Source: Actinomycetes bacterium (GTDB lineage: Bacteria; Actinomycetota; Acidimicrobiia; Spongiisociales; UBA5794). Taken from it: a stretch of DNA of 11,847 bases. Below, one piece after another: positions 1 through 6,613 of this stretch. Below the pieces are notes generated by a model. The model saw nothing but the letters and a program-made list of their open reading frames with translations, did no database searches and was not told where the DNA came from. Positions within the stretch are counted from its first letter, which is position 1. The number at the start of each line of letters is the position of its first letter. The stretch spans positions 1 through 11,847 of the forward strand of contig JAMBLH010000241.1 of assembly GCA_023336875.1 (NCBI GenBank), read 5' to 3'. The position numbers were made by a program, and so were the translations under genes.

Positions 1-339
1 AGGAATGCGCTGATCACGATGACCGGCGTTGGTTTGGTTCTCGCGCTTGCAGGTTCACTCGACGTAATTGCATCATTCTCCTCCCTTACCTTCCTCATTG
101 TTTCGCTCGCGGTCTCGGTTGCAAACCTGCGATTGGAAGAACGCACGGGGGCGGTGGTTCCGATTGTGGTCGCTGGGATCGTGCTGATGTCGACCACGAT
201 CGCGCTACTGATCTGGTACCTCGCGACGAATCAGCCGAGGGATCTGGCGTTCGTGGCGGCCATGTATGCGGCGGCGGTTGGCGCCCAGAGGCTCTTCGCA
301 TGGCAGCAAGGCAGGAAGCACTCTCCGACGAGGCGATGA
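1..339 (+). CDS. C-terminal part of an APC-superfamily amino-acid permease (5' end outside window)
   Basis: The reading frame is open from base 1 to a TGA at 337-339, so about 112 C-terminal residues of a longer gene are present. The first ATG in the window (base 19) lies inside a membrane segment and is not the real start. The protein reads as three to four hydrophobic helices. An LASFSSLTFL-like stretch (here VIASFSSLTFLIVSLAVSVA) followed by an arginine-rich NLRLEERTG loop is typical of the late helices of amino acid/polyamine/organocation transporters. It ends in a short basic tail (QQGRKHSPTRR). The expected role is proton- or exchange-coupled uptake of an amino acid or amine at the cytoplasmic membrane; the substrate cannot be read from this fragment. 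It converges on the oxidoreductase gene at 491-1519. The family call is fairly secure, the specificity unknown. Confidence 0.72.
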   Translation, partial: RNALITMTGVGLVLALAGSLDVIASFSSLTFLIVSLAVSVANLRLEERTGAVVPIVVAGIVLMSTTIALLIWYLATNQPRDLAFVAAMYAAAVGAQRLFAWQQGRKHSPTRR

Positions 340-431
340 TGCCGGTTCTCCGACCACATGAGCGACATACTCGTCGTGGAATGGGTTCCAGTCAGATAGA
401 ACCGAGAGCGTGTGGCTCGATCGGATGGTCG

Positions 432-447
432 CCACCGCTAACGGTGG
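432..447. terminator. Short hairpin between convergent genes, possible terminator
   Basis: CCACCG and CGGTGG form a perfect 6-bp stem around the loop CTAA. It lies in the 151-base gap between the permease stop (339) and the stop of the convergent oxidoreductase (491). There is no T-tract on either side, so it is a weak candidate for a bidirectional terminator. Nothing else in this gap looks like a gene. Confidence 0.3.
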
Positions 448-490
448 ATATCGGGTTGATGATGAAGATCTGGCGAGCCTGTTCCGAGAG

Positions 491-1519
491 TTACGGGACT
501 GCTGGGAATTCCTGGCTGTTGATGAGTGGTGCCACGCGGGCGGCGATCAGCTCGTAGGCGTCGCGGAGCTGGCTGTGTGACAGATCGGCGCTGTCCATCT
601 GGAACGTAACCCGCGAGATGCCTCCGAGTGACTCGCTGTGACGCAGAATCTTTTGTGCAACGTCCTCAGGACTACCCACGAGAAACGCTCCTTTAGGCCC
701 TGCCTGGGCGTCAAAGCCGGAGCGCGTGACGGGTCCAAACCCGCGTTCCTTCCCGAGCTTTGTGAAGGTTTCGGCGTAGCCGGGGAAGTACTCGGCTACC
801 GCTGCCTCTGTGGTTTCCGCCACGTACCCAAGGGAGTGCAATCCAACGCGGAGATTCTCGGGGGAGTACCCGGCTTCCTTACCCGCTCGCCTGTACAGGT
901 CTATAAGCGGGCGGAACCGGTGCGTCTCGCCTCCAATAACAGCGACCATCAGCGGGAGCCCAAGTGCCCCAGCGCGAGCAAAGGACGCTGGCGTGCCCCC
1001 AACCCCCAGCCAGATAGGAAAAGGAGACTGCAGCGGCCGCGGGTAAACCGGCTGGTCGACAAGAGCGGGACGAAACTCGCCCGACCAATTGACGACCTCG
1101 TTCTCACGGAGCGCAAGAAGGAGTTCGAGCTTCTCCGCAAAGAGCGCGTCGTAGTCCTCAAGATCCATGCCGAAGAGAGGGAACGACTCGACAGACGAGC
1201 CGCGCCCAACAACAATCTCGGCTCTTCCGTCCGATATGAGATCCAGCGTGGCGAAGCTTTGGAACAACCTGACCGGGTCGGCGGTGCTGAGCACCGAAAC
1301 CGCGCTCGTCAGTCGGATTCGTTCCGTACGCGCTGCTGCGGCAGCCAGGATGACCGCCGGGGCTGAGTCGAGAAATTCTTGCCGGTAGTGCTCCCCGATC
1401 CCAAACGAGTCCAGGCCGATCCTGTCCGCGAACTCGATTCGTTCCAACAACTCTGCGAGCGCGTCTCGGCTGCTCAGGCCCTTCGGCTTTCTTGCGAAGC
1501 TGTCGATGCCCAATTCCAT
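491..1519 (-). CDS. LLM-class (bacterial luciferase-like) flavin-dependent oxidoreductase
   Basis: This 342-residue protein covers the whole luciferase-like monooxygenase TIM barrel. The N-terminal block (residues about 34-105) contains GLDSFGIGEHYR, then an AARTERIRL-TSAVSVLS strand and DLISDGRAEIVVGRGS, the conserved layout of the Atu2307-like subgroup. PFPIWLGVGGTPAS (167-179) is the usual mid-barrel flavin-contact region. Members use reduced FMN or coenzyme F420 to oxidise or reduce small organic substrates in the cytoplasm; the cofactor and substrate are not decidable here. The start is well supported: GGAGG lies a few bases before the ATG at 1519. It lies 95 bases downstream of the ABC ATPase gene on the same strand, so it may be cotranscribed or have its own promoter. 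Full length, no damage seen. Confidence 0.9.
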   Translation of the reverse strand: MELGIDSFARKPKGLSSRDALAELLERIEFADRIGLDSFGIGEHYRQEFLDSAPAVILAAAAARTERIRLTSAVSVLSTADPVRLFQSFATLDLISDGRAEIVVGRGSSVESFPLFGMDLEDYDALFAEKLELLLALRENEVVNWSGEFRPALVDQPVYPRPLQSPFPIWLGVGGTPASFARAGALGLPLMVAVIGGETHRFRPLIDLYRRAGKEAGYSPENLRVGLHSLGYVAETTEAAVAEYFPGYAETFTKLGKERGFGPVTRSGFDAQAGPKGAFLVGSPEDVAQKILRHSESLGGISRVTFQMDSADLSHSQLRDAYELIAARVAPLINSQEFPAVP

Positions 1520-1614
1520 TGTTCCTCCGCACCTGTTCGACTCACCGAGAGGACGTCAGTGTTTCCTGTCAGCGGCGTTGTAGTCAGAGTACGCAGTATC
1601 GATCGCTTCGTGTG

Positions 1615-2262
1615 TCACATGACCGATGGTGTGAGCGCTGACACCTCGCTCGTGAGAGCTCCGTCGTTCATCTCGTGGACCGTATCGACACGTGCAAGTT
1701 GGCTTCGGTCGTGAGTGACCATCACCGTTGCAACGTTTCTCCTGCGGGTCAGGTCAGCCATCAATTCGATGAACTGACTCCCGCGGTCATGGTCGAGGGC
1801 CGATGTCGGCTCGTCAACAAGCAGGACGTCGGACTGGTTCATCAGCGCCCGTGCGATACCGACTCTCTGACGTTCGCCACCTGAGAGCTGGTGAGGTCTC
1901 TTGTCGGATTTGGAGTCGAGTCCGAGTTCGTCGTGCAGCATCAGGGCCTCATCTCGACTGGCATTCGTGCTTTCGCCTCGAAGATGCACTCCTGCGAGGA
2001 GCTGGTCCACCGCGGTGAGGGACGCAAGGAGGTTGGTTCCCTGGGATACGAAGCCGATGTTGTCTGCTCGAAGCTTTGTGCGGTCCTTGTCCGAGAGATC
2101 GCCGACATCTACGCCACCGATGAGCACAGATCCCGCGTCTGGGCGCATCAGCGTGCCAGCCACAGCGAGAAGGCTCGACTTCCCTGATCCGGATGGGCCA
2201 ACGATCGCCGCGAATTCTCCCGCGGCGACGTCGACGAATTGAGTTGAGGGATATCGACTCAC
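1615..2262 (-). CDS. ABC transporter ATP-binding protein, LolD/MacB-like, with shortened N-terminus
   Basis: Read from GTG at 2262, the product has 215 residues. It carries every catalytic element of an ABC ATPase: Walker A GPSGSGKS (22-29), Q-loop Gln74, signature LSGGERQR (126-133), Walker B VLLVDEPTSALD (146-157) and switch His184 in VMVTHD. The best family match is the MacB/LolD/FtsE-type group that powers lipoprotein or peptide export or extrusion. No permease gene is adjacent, so the partner is unknown. The N-terminus is odd. The putative A-loop tyrosine (SRYPS, residue 4) lies only about 18 residues before Walker A, roughly ten fewer than usual, and the first strand is missing. The frame stays open upstream to 2505 but that part overlaps the divergent gene and has no ABC-like sequence, so I chose GTG 2262. 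The gene could be a 5'-truncated remnant. Confidence 0.72.
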   Translation of the reverse strand: MSRYPSTQFVDVAAGEFAAIVGPSGSGKSSLLAVAGTLMRPDAGSVLIGGVDVGDLSDKDRTKLRADNIGFVSQGTNLLASLTAVDQLLAGVHLRGESTNASRDEALMLHDELGLDSKSDKRPHQLSGGERQRVGIARALMNQSDVLLVDEPTSALDHDRGSQFIELMADLTRRRNVATVMVTHDRSQLARVDTVHEMNDGALTSEVSALTPSVM

Positions 2263-2284
2263 ATACTGGCGTACCGGACGAATC

Positions 2285-2290
2285 AGGAGA
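2285..2290 (+). promoter_or_regulatory. Ribosome binding site for the upstream alternative start of the MDR gene
   Basis: AGGAGA precedes ATG 2296 by five bases. This start would add a 17-residue acidic, Gln/Glu/Thr-rich leader to the oxidoreductase. The same local pattern (CAGGAG, three bases, ACGATG) recurs at the second start, ATG 2347. Confidence 0.4.
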
Positions 2291-2335
2291 ATACGATGGA
2301 ACAAACGATGCAGGAAACTGATGAGACAACAGAGC

Positions 2336-2340
2336 AGGAG
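2336..2340 (+). promoter_or_regulatory. Ribosome binding site deciding the MDR oxidoreductase start
   Basis: AGGAG lies six bases before ATG 2347. That start gives MKAIVQDKYG, the standard beginning of this dehydrogenase family, so this site is preferred over the one at 2285-2290. Confidence 0.6.
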
Positions 2341-2346
2341 CACACG

Positions 2347-3321
2347 ATGAAGGCAATCGTTCAGGACAAATACGGGGCACCGCACGACGTCCTCACTCTT
2401 GAGGAAGTCGAGAAACCGAGTATCGGGGACGAAGACGTACTCGTGCAGGTGCGCGCTGCAGGTGTCCACATCGGCGATTGGCTCGTCGGTAGCGGTCTGC
2501 CGCACATGATCCGCCTCGGATATGGGCTGACAAAGCCCAAGAACAGGACTCCTGGGATGGAGTTTTCAGGACAGGTAGAAGCCGTTGGCGAGAACGTGGC
2601 ACAGTTCAAGCCTGGTGATGAGGTATTCGGCTACAGCAACGCAGGAGCGTTTGCTGAGTACGTATCCGTGTCTCATGATGCACTCGCTTTGAAGCCATCC
2701 AATGCTACGTTCGAGCAAGCAGCGGCCCTGCCCATCTCTGGTTTCACTGCCATCCAGGCTCTGCGCGATGTGGGCAAGGTGCAGCAGGGGCAGAAGGTCC
2801 TCGTCATTGGTGCGTCTGGAGGCGTTGGCACGTACGCCGTGCAGATCGCGAAAGCATTCGGAGGCGAGGTAACGGGTGTCTGTAGCACAAGAAACGTGGA
2901 CATGGTCAGATCCATCGGAGCGGACCACGTCGTCGACTACACCCAGCAGGACATCGCCGGAAGCGGCGAGCGTTACGACCTGATCCTCGACACAGCGGGG
3001 AACCGGCCAGTGTCCGAACTCAGGAGCGTGCTCACACCCACTGGAACCCTTGTGATCGTTGGCGGCTCGGGCGGTCCCTGGCTCATGGGAACAGGTCGCT
3101 CCCTGAGGGCACTCGCGATCTCACCCTTCACAGGGCAGAAACTGACGATGTTCCTCTCAAGAACCTCCAAGGAAGATCTCGTGGCGCTTGCTGAACTTGT
3201 CGATTCCGAGGATGTGGCACCGGTCATCGACGCGACGTATCCCTTGAGTGAGACCGCAGAGGCACTCAGTCATGTGGGGGAGAGGCACACCAGAGGCAAG
3301 ACGGTCATCACAGTCCAGTGA
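2347..3321 (+). CDS. Zinc-less MDR-family NAD(P)-dependent oxidoreductase (quinone oxidoreductase / alcohol dehydrogenase-like)
   Basis: The 324-residue product has the two-domain medium-chain dehydrogenase/reductase fold. The GroES-like N-terminal domain opens with MKAIVQDKYG and contains PGMEFSGQVEAVG (69-81) and PGDEVFGY. The Rossmann domain carries GASGGVGTYAVQIAK (155-169), the nucleotide-binding motif of the quinone oxidoreductase branch, and GADHVVDY (191-198). The catalytic and structural zinc cysteines of true alcohol dehydrogenases are absent. The likely reaction is NADPH-dependent reduction of a quinone, enone or similar electrophile in the cytoplasm; the substrate is unknown. The start at 2347 matches family length and has its own Shine-Dalgarno sequence. 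An in-frame ATG at 2296, also with a good site, would add MEQTMQETDETTEQEHT. It is divergent from the ABC ATPase gene and ends just before a strong hairpin. Confidence 0.88.
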   Translation: MKAIVQDKYGAPHDVLTLEEVEKPSIGDEDVLVQVRAAGVHIGDWLVGSGLPHMIRLGYGLTKPKNRTPGMEFSGQVEAVGENVAQFKPGDEVFGYSNAGAFAEYVSVSHDALALKPSNATFEQAAALPISGFTAIQALRDVGKVQQGQKVLVIGASGGVGTYAVQIAKAFGGEVTGVCSTRNVDMVRSIGADHVVDYTQQDIAGSGERYDLILDTAGNRPVSELRSVLTPTGTLVIVGGSGGPWLMGTGRSLRALAISPFTGQKLTMFLSRTSKEDLVALAELVDSEDVAPVIDATYPLSETAEALSHVGERHTRGKTVITVQ

Positions 3322-3331
3322 TGACAATCGT

Positions 3332-3366
3332 CCACGGTGACCGTTGGAGCCCAGCGCTCACCGTGG
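3332..3366. terminator. Long hairpin between convergent genes, probable bidirectional terminator
   Basis: CCACGGTGA (3332-3340) pairs perfectly with TCACCGTGG (3358-3366). After a single C-C mismatch, CGTTGG (3342-3347) pairs with CCAGCG (3351-3356, one G-U pair) around the 3-base loop AGC. This 35-base, almost fully paired stem fills the 63-base gap between the MDR gene stop (3321) and the molybdotransferase stop (3385). No T-run follows on either strand, so it may stop transcription weakly or act as an mRNA 3'-end stabiliser for both genes. Confidence 0.65.
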
Positions 3367-3384
3367 GTCGGGTCTCAATACCGG

Positions 3385-5319
3385 TCAGGCCTCGAAGCCG
3401 AGCGACGCAAGATCGCTTCTCACGCTGGAATCCTCAAGCAGGTTGCGCAGCGCGGCGACAGCGGGTCTGTCCCAACGATCTTCCCGTATGGCCACGTCAT
3501 ATTTCTCCTCGGCCACGAGGAAGAACCCAAGCCCTGCCACCGCGGCGACGGTGTCAAGTGTCATGCCCCAATCGGCGCGTCGCTGTTCGATTGCCGCAGC
3601 CACACCGTGATGAGTTCTCGCCTGATGGAGATACCCGTCGGGCTGTGATCCACGGAGCAAGCCATCGATGAGTATGCGAGTTCCCGAACCGGGGTTGCGA
3701 TTGATCATGCATCGCTTTGAGCCGAGGAGCACGTCGATCATCTCGTCGAGCGATTCCACATCGAACAGCGTGTCGTCCCGTCTGAATGCAATGCCCTGGC
3801 GGCGCCCGTAACCGGTGACAAGCCTGATGTCCCCAGACACGAACGTCTTGTTGTAGTCGCCAGTCTCCTCATCAAGGAGATGCACCCCTGCCACGTCGCC
3901 CTCTCCTCGCTCAAGCGCACCGATACCGGCTGTGGAGCCGACAGGAATGGATTTCACTCGGAATCCTTGTTCCGCCACCAGTCCGAGCACGTGGTCGAAA
4001 CCGACGCAGTGGCTGCCTATCGCGATCAGGTCAGCCGGATTCTCAAGGGGATCGATGAGAATCACAGAGAGCTGGGTTCCCTCGGCGACATACTCGGTAT
4101 TCGCAGGAATCCTGATGAAGCCATCAGCTCTTCCGAATGCCGTAACGCTGCCGGACCCCGCCCCAAGCGGATACGCAGCAAACCCCGACGGGCCCTGGAC
4201 GAGATCAACCAGTGAATACTCGGTTCGCCCGGACACAGAGTTGATGCGCATCGGTGCCACCGCGTCGATGGCCCTGGCGGACTCAGCACGTTGGCCGGAG
4301 AGACGCCGCAGGAGTGGCGCAACAAACTCGTGAAACGTGAAGATCGCAGACGTGGGGAATCCGGGCAGGACGATGAGCGGCACGCCACCGATAACTGAGA
4401 GGAGCACAGGTTTACCCGGCTTCAGGGCAACGCCGTGTACCACGACGCCTGGTGATTCGGGGTGGCGGTCGGCGAGTCGATCCACAACGCGGGCATTGAT
4501 ATCTCCCTCACCCTTTGATGTCCCACCAGACAGGATCACCACGTCAACGGCATCGCTGCCTGACACCAGAGTGAGAAGCAGAGCTTCCAACTGAGTCTCG
4601 TCGTCAGGGATAATCCCGCATGCGATTGGCTCGCATCCAAGCTCCACCACCGAGTCGAGAAGGACCCGTTGGTTCGAATCGAACACCCCACCTAACTCGA
4701 TCGGCGAACCTGGAGATACGATCTCATCGCCGGTTGAAATGACCGCGACCCGTGGGCGTCGCACGACATCGACGTCAGCGACTCCCACTGCGGCGAGGAC
4801 TCCGGTCTCTCTCGCCGATAGTCGAGTGCCGCGGCGCAGAACAACCTCGCCGCGACCGATGTCAGATCCGGCGAAGCTGATGTTGTCACCCGGCACTGCA
4901 CCTCGGGAAACGAGGATCCCGCTTCCATCCAGTTCAGTGTCCTCGACCATCACAACCGCGTCTGCTCGACGTGGAACAACTGCCCCGGTGGCGATCGATA
5001 CGCCAGTTTCGGGAGGCACCTCGAATCTTTCCGGTGGCGGCTGACCGGCAGCAAGAACGATCGCGGACACGCCAAGCACGACGGGATCGAGCTCGGTGGC
5101 CCCCGACGTGTTTGCTGCCCTCACCGCAAAGCCGTCCACGTTGCTTCGGTCGAACCCTGGCACATCGACCCTGGCTGTGACGTCGGCCGAGAGCACACGA
5201 CCGAGTGCGTCGTCCAATGACACCGACTCAGACCGAGGACCGAGGTGTATGCACGCGTCGTCGAACCGCTCGTGGGCAACTGCCTCGTCGACAACGTCGA
5301 GGAACTGGTGCTGTTTCAT
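3385..5319 (-). CDS. MoeA molybdopterin molybdotransferase fused to a C-terminal substrate-binding-protein-like domain
   Basis: This 644-residue fusion is about 220 residues longer than plain MoeA. Residues about 1-422 are MoeA: SNVDGFAVRAANT (59-71), ATGAVVPRRADAVVMVED (110-127), VISTGDEI (193-200), LSGGTSKGEGD (263-273), LKPGKP (299-304) and LPGFPTS (318-324). Residues about 428-644 resemble the PBP/LysR-effector fold: IGSHCVGFDHVLG, GSTAGIGALERGEGDVAGVHLLD, then NRNPGSGTRILIDGLL (540-555). This architecture is the known MoeA/LysR substrate-binding-domain fusion. MoeA activates molybdopterin-AMP for metal insertion (Mo or W) in the cytoplasm. The added domain has no signal peptide, so it may bind oxyanion or cofactor inside the cell, which is inference. 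Its ATG overlaps the preceding moeA stop as ATGA (5316-5319), implying translational coupling. It is the last gene of the AOR operon. Confidence 0.92.
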   Translation of the reverse strand: MKQHQFLDVVDEAVAHERFDDACIHLGPRSESVSLDDALGRVLSADVTARVDVPGFDRSNVDGFAVRAANTSGATELDPVVLGVSAIVLAAGQPPPERFEVPPETGVSIATGAVVPRRADAVVMVEDTELDGSGILVSRGAVPGDNISFAGSDIGRGEVVLRRGTRLSARETGVLAAVGVADVDVVRRPRVAVISTGDEIVSPGSPIELGGVFDSNQRVLLDSVVELGCEPIACGIIPDDETQLEALLLTLVSGSDAVDVVILSGGTSKGEGDINARVVDRLADRHPESPGVVVHGVALKPGKPVLLSVIGGVPLIVLPGFPTSAIFTFHEFVAPLLRRLSGQRAESARAIDAVAPMRINSVSGRTEYSLVDLVQGPSGFAAYPLGAGSGSVTAFGRADGFIRIPANTEYVAEGTQLSVILIDPLENPADLIAIGSHCVGFDHVLGLVAEQGFRVKSIPVGSTAGIGALERGEGDVAGVHLLDEETGDYNKTFVSGDIRLVTGYGRRQGIAFRRDDTLFDVESLDEMIDVLLGSKRCMINRNPGSGTRILIDGLLRGSQPDGYLHQARTHHGVAAAIEQRRADWGMTLDTVAAVAGLGFFLVAEEKYDVAIREDRWDRPAVAALRNLLEDSSVRSDLASLGFEA

Positions 5320-6572
5320 AGCTGACCGGCAGCCTCATAGAGATGCACTTCAACGTCCGTCCCCTCGCCGTAGCCCTCGAGTCCTGCCGGGATAACAACA
5401 AATCCTGACGCTCTTGTTACCGATGAGAGAACGGATGCCCCCGATATGGCAACGGGCTCGACCTCTCCGTCGACGATGAGTACCCGCGCATAATCTGTTC
5501 GGCCGATCTGTGACACAAGGCGCTTGCGTAGCGGCAGCGTCACCGAGGTGTAGGGCCATTGCGACGGTCGCCCTCCCATGACCCGGATAACCGGCCCTGC
5601 GAAGAAGTCATACGCCACAAGACACGACACAGGATTACCTGGCAGCAGCAGCACGGGTCTGCCATCGATCCGTCCAACGCCCGTGGGTGAGGATGGCCGC
5701 ATCGAGACGCCGTGTACCAACAACTCGCCAAGCTCGCCGACAAGCAGCGGGACCCGGTCCTCTCTGCCAACGGATGCTGCGCCTGCGGTCACGATGACAT
5801 CTGCGCCTGGAAGCGCGAGGGCTCGGCGCATCTCGTGAGCGTCATCGGGGAGACGAACGACTTGTGGGATCCCCCCGTCGCGACTCACGAGAGCTGCAAG
5901 CATCGGCGAGTTGCTGTCAACGATCTTGAATCCATCGGGTTTGTCACCTGGCGGCAGTAGCTCGTCGCCTGACACGATGATTCGCACGACCGGTCGACGG
6001 TACACCTGGACGGGATCGACACCGACCGATGCGAGTAGGCCAGCATCCTGGGGAAGGAGTAAACGTCCGCTCGACAGAATCTTGGAGCCTGTTTTGACAT
6101 CCTCACCGATGCGGCCGATGTTCTTCGCCTTGGCAACAGGCGCTGTCACCTCGAGTCTGCCGCCTCTCTCCGTAGCGTCCTCGGCCCGCAACACCGCGTC
6201 GGCGCCACGGGGAACCGGAGCCCCTGTCATGATCGGCCCGGCAGCGCCGTGAGAGATCGGTTCGCCCTCATCACGTCCTGGCATCGACGAAGTGGTTAGG
6301 TCCAGGAACACCGGCTCATAGTCGGACGCTCCGTAGGTGTCCTCGGCGCGTACCGCAAAGCCGTCCATGGTCGCTCTTCGAAAGGGAGGTACATCGACCT
6401 CGCTCTGCACGTCGGTCGCGAGCACCCTGCCAGCACATTCGGTCACGCTCAGCTGTTCGAAGGGAAGCGGTTGCACGCCGTCCAATGCAGACGTGAGGGT
6501 GGCTTCGACTGAAGCGCGTTCACGGAAGCCTCTCATTCGCACATCTTCCATGCCCTCGGAGCCGGTGGCCAT
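5316..6572 (-). CDS. moeA: MoeA-family molybdopterin molybdotransferase (gephyrin-like), divergent active-site loops
   Basis: This 418-residue protein is normal MoeA length with all domains in order: FRRATMDGFAVRAEDTYG (64-81), MTGAPVPRGADAVLRAED (115-132), GRIGEDVKTG (153-162), IIVSGDEL (198-205), DSNSPML (219-225) and LPGNPVSCLVAYDFFAGPVI (310-329). It should ligate metal to the dithiolene of adenylylated molybdopterin in the cytoplasm. Two normally strict loops differ. The SGGxSxG segment reads TAGAASVGRED (262-272), and the KPGKP loop reads MRPSSPTGVG (291-300), losing its two lysines. The gene at 3385-5319 keeps the usual forms. GAGGAG lies five bases before the ATG at 6572. It starts 41 bases after the tungsten-type oxidoreductase gene and overlaps the next gene by four bases, so the three form one operon. 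Specialisation for tungsten is a reasonable guess, not shown. Confidence 0.9.
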   Translation of the reverse strand: MATGSEGMEDVRMRGFRERASVEATLTSALDGVQPLPFEQLSVTECAGRVLATDVQSEVDVPPFRRATMDGFAVRAEDTYGASDYEPVFLDLTTSSMPGRDEGEPISHGAAGPIMTGAPVPRGADAVLRAEDATERGGRLEVTAPVAKAKNIGRIGEDVKTGSKILSSGRLLLPQDAGLLASVGVDPVQVYRRPVVRIIVSGDELLPPGDKPDGFKIVDSNSPMLAALVSRDGGIPQVVRLPDDAHEMRRALALPGADVIVTAGAASVGREDRVPLLVGELGELLVHGVSMRPSSPTGVGRIDGRPVLLLPGNPVSCLVAYDFFAGPVIRVMGGRPSQWPYTSVTLPLRKRLVSQIGRTDYARVLIVDGEVEPVAISGASVLSSVTRASGFVVIPAGLEGYGEGTDVEVHLYEAAGQL

Positions 6573-6577
6573 GTCAG

Positions 6578-6583
6578 CTCCTC
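6578..6583 (-). promoter_or_regulatory. Ribosome binding site of moeA
   Basis: Read on the minus strand this is GAGGAG, five bases before the ATG at 6572. It lies inside the 41-base gap after the oxidoreductase stop codon and supports MATGSEGMED as the N-terminus. Confidence 0.6.
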
Positions 6584-6613
6584 ATAACTGGTACCGGATA
6601 AACCGATCAGCGG

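Noticed and set aside
358..399. 13-codon ORF (MSDILVVEWVPVR) in the gap after the permease gene
   Set aside because: No ribosome binding site or conservation evidence; too short to separate from chance.
400..520. Possible tRNA around the CCACCG-CTAA-CGGTGG hairpin
   Set aside because: No 7-base anticodon loop with U33, no T-loop GTTCRA at the right spacing and no acceptor stem; it also runs into the oxidoreductase gene.
638..1366. 242-codon plus-strand frame opposite the luciferase-like oxidoreductase
   Set aside because: Arg/Glu/Pro-rich translation without domain features; a high-GC shadow of a clear gene on the other strand.
2239..2267. TTGAGT-17-CATACT as a sigma-70-like promoter for the MDR gene
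   Set aside because: Each hexamer matches the consensus at only four of six positions, and the site would overlap the first codons of the ABC gene; position is suggestive but not enough.
2263..2505. N-terminal 81-codon extension of the ABC ATPase frame
   Set aside because: It overlaps the divergent MDR coding region and its sequence (Cys/His/Leu-rich) has no ABC features.
3385..6572. The two MoeA genes as a recent tandem duplication
   Set aside because: They differ along their whole length, including active-site loops and domain content, so the pair is ancient paralogues or separately acquired genes.
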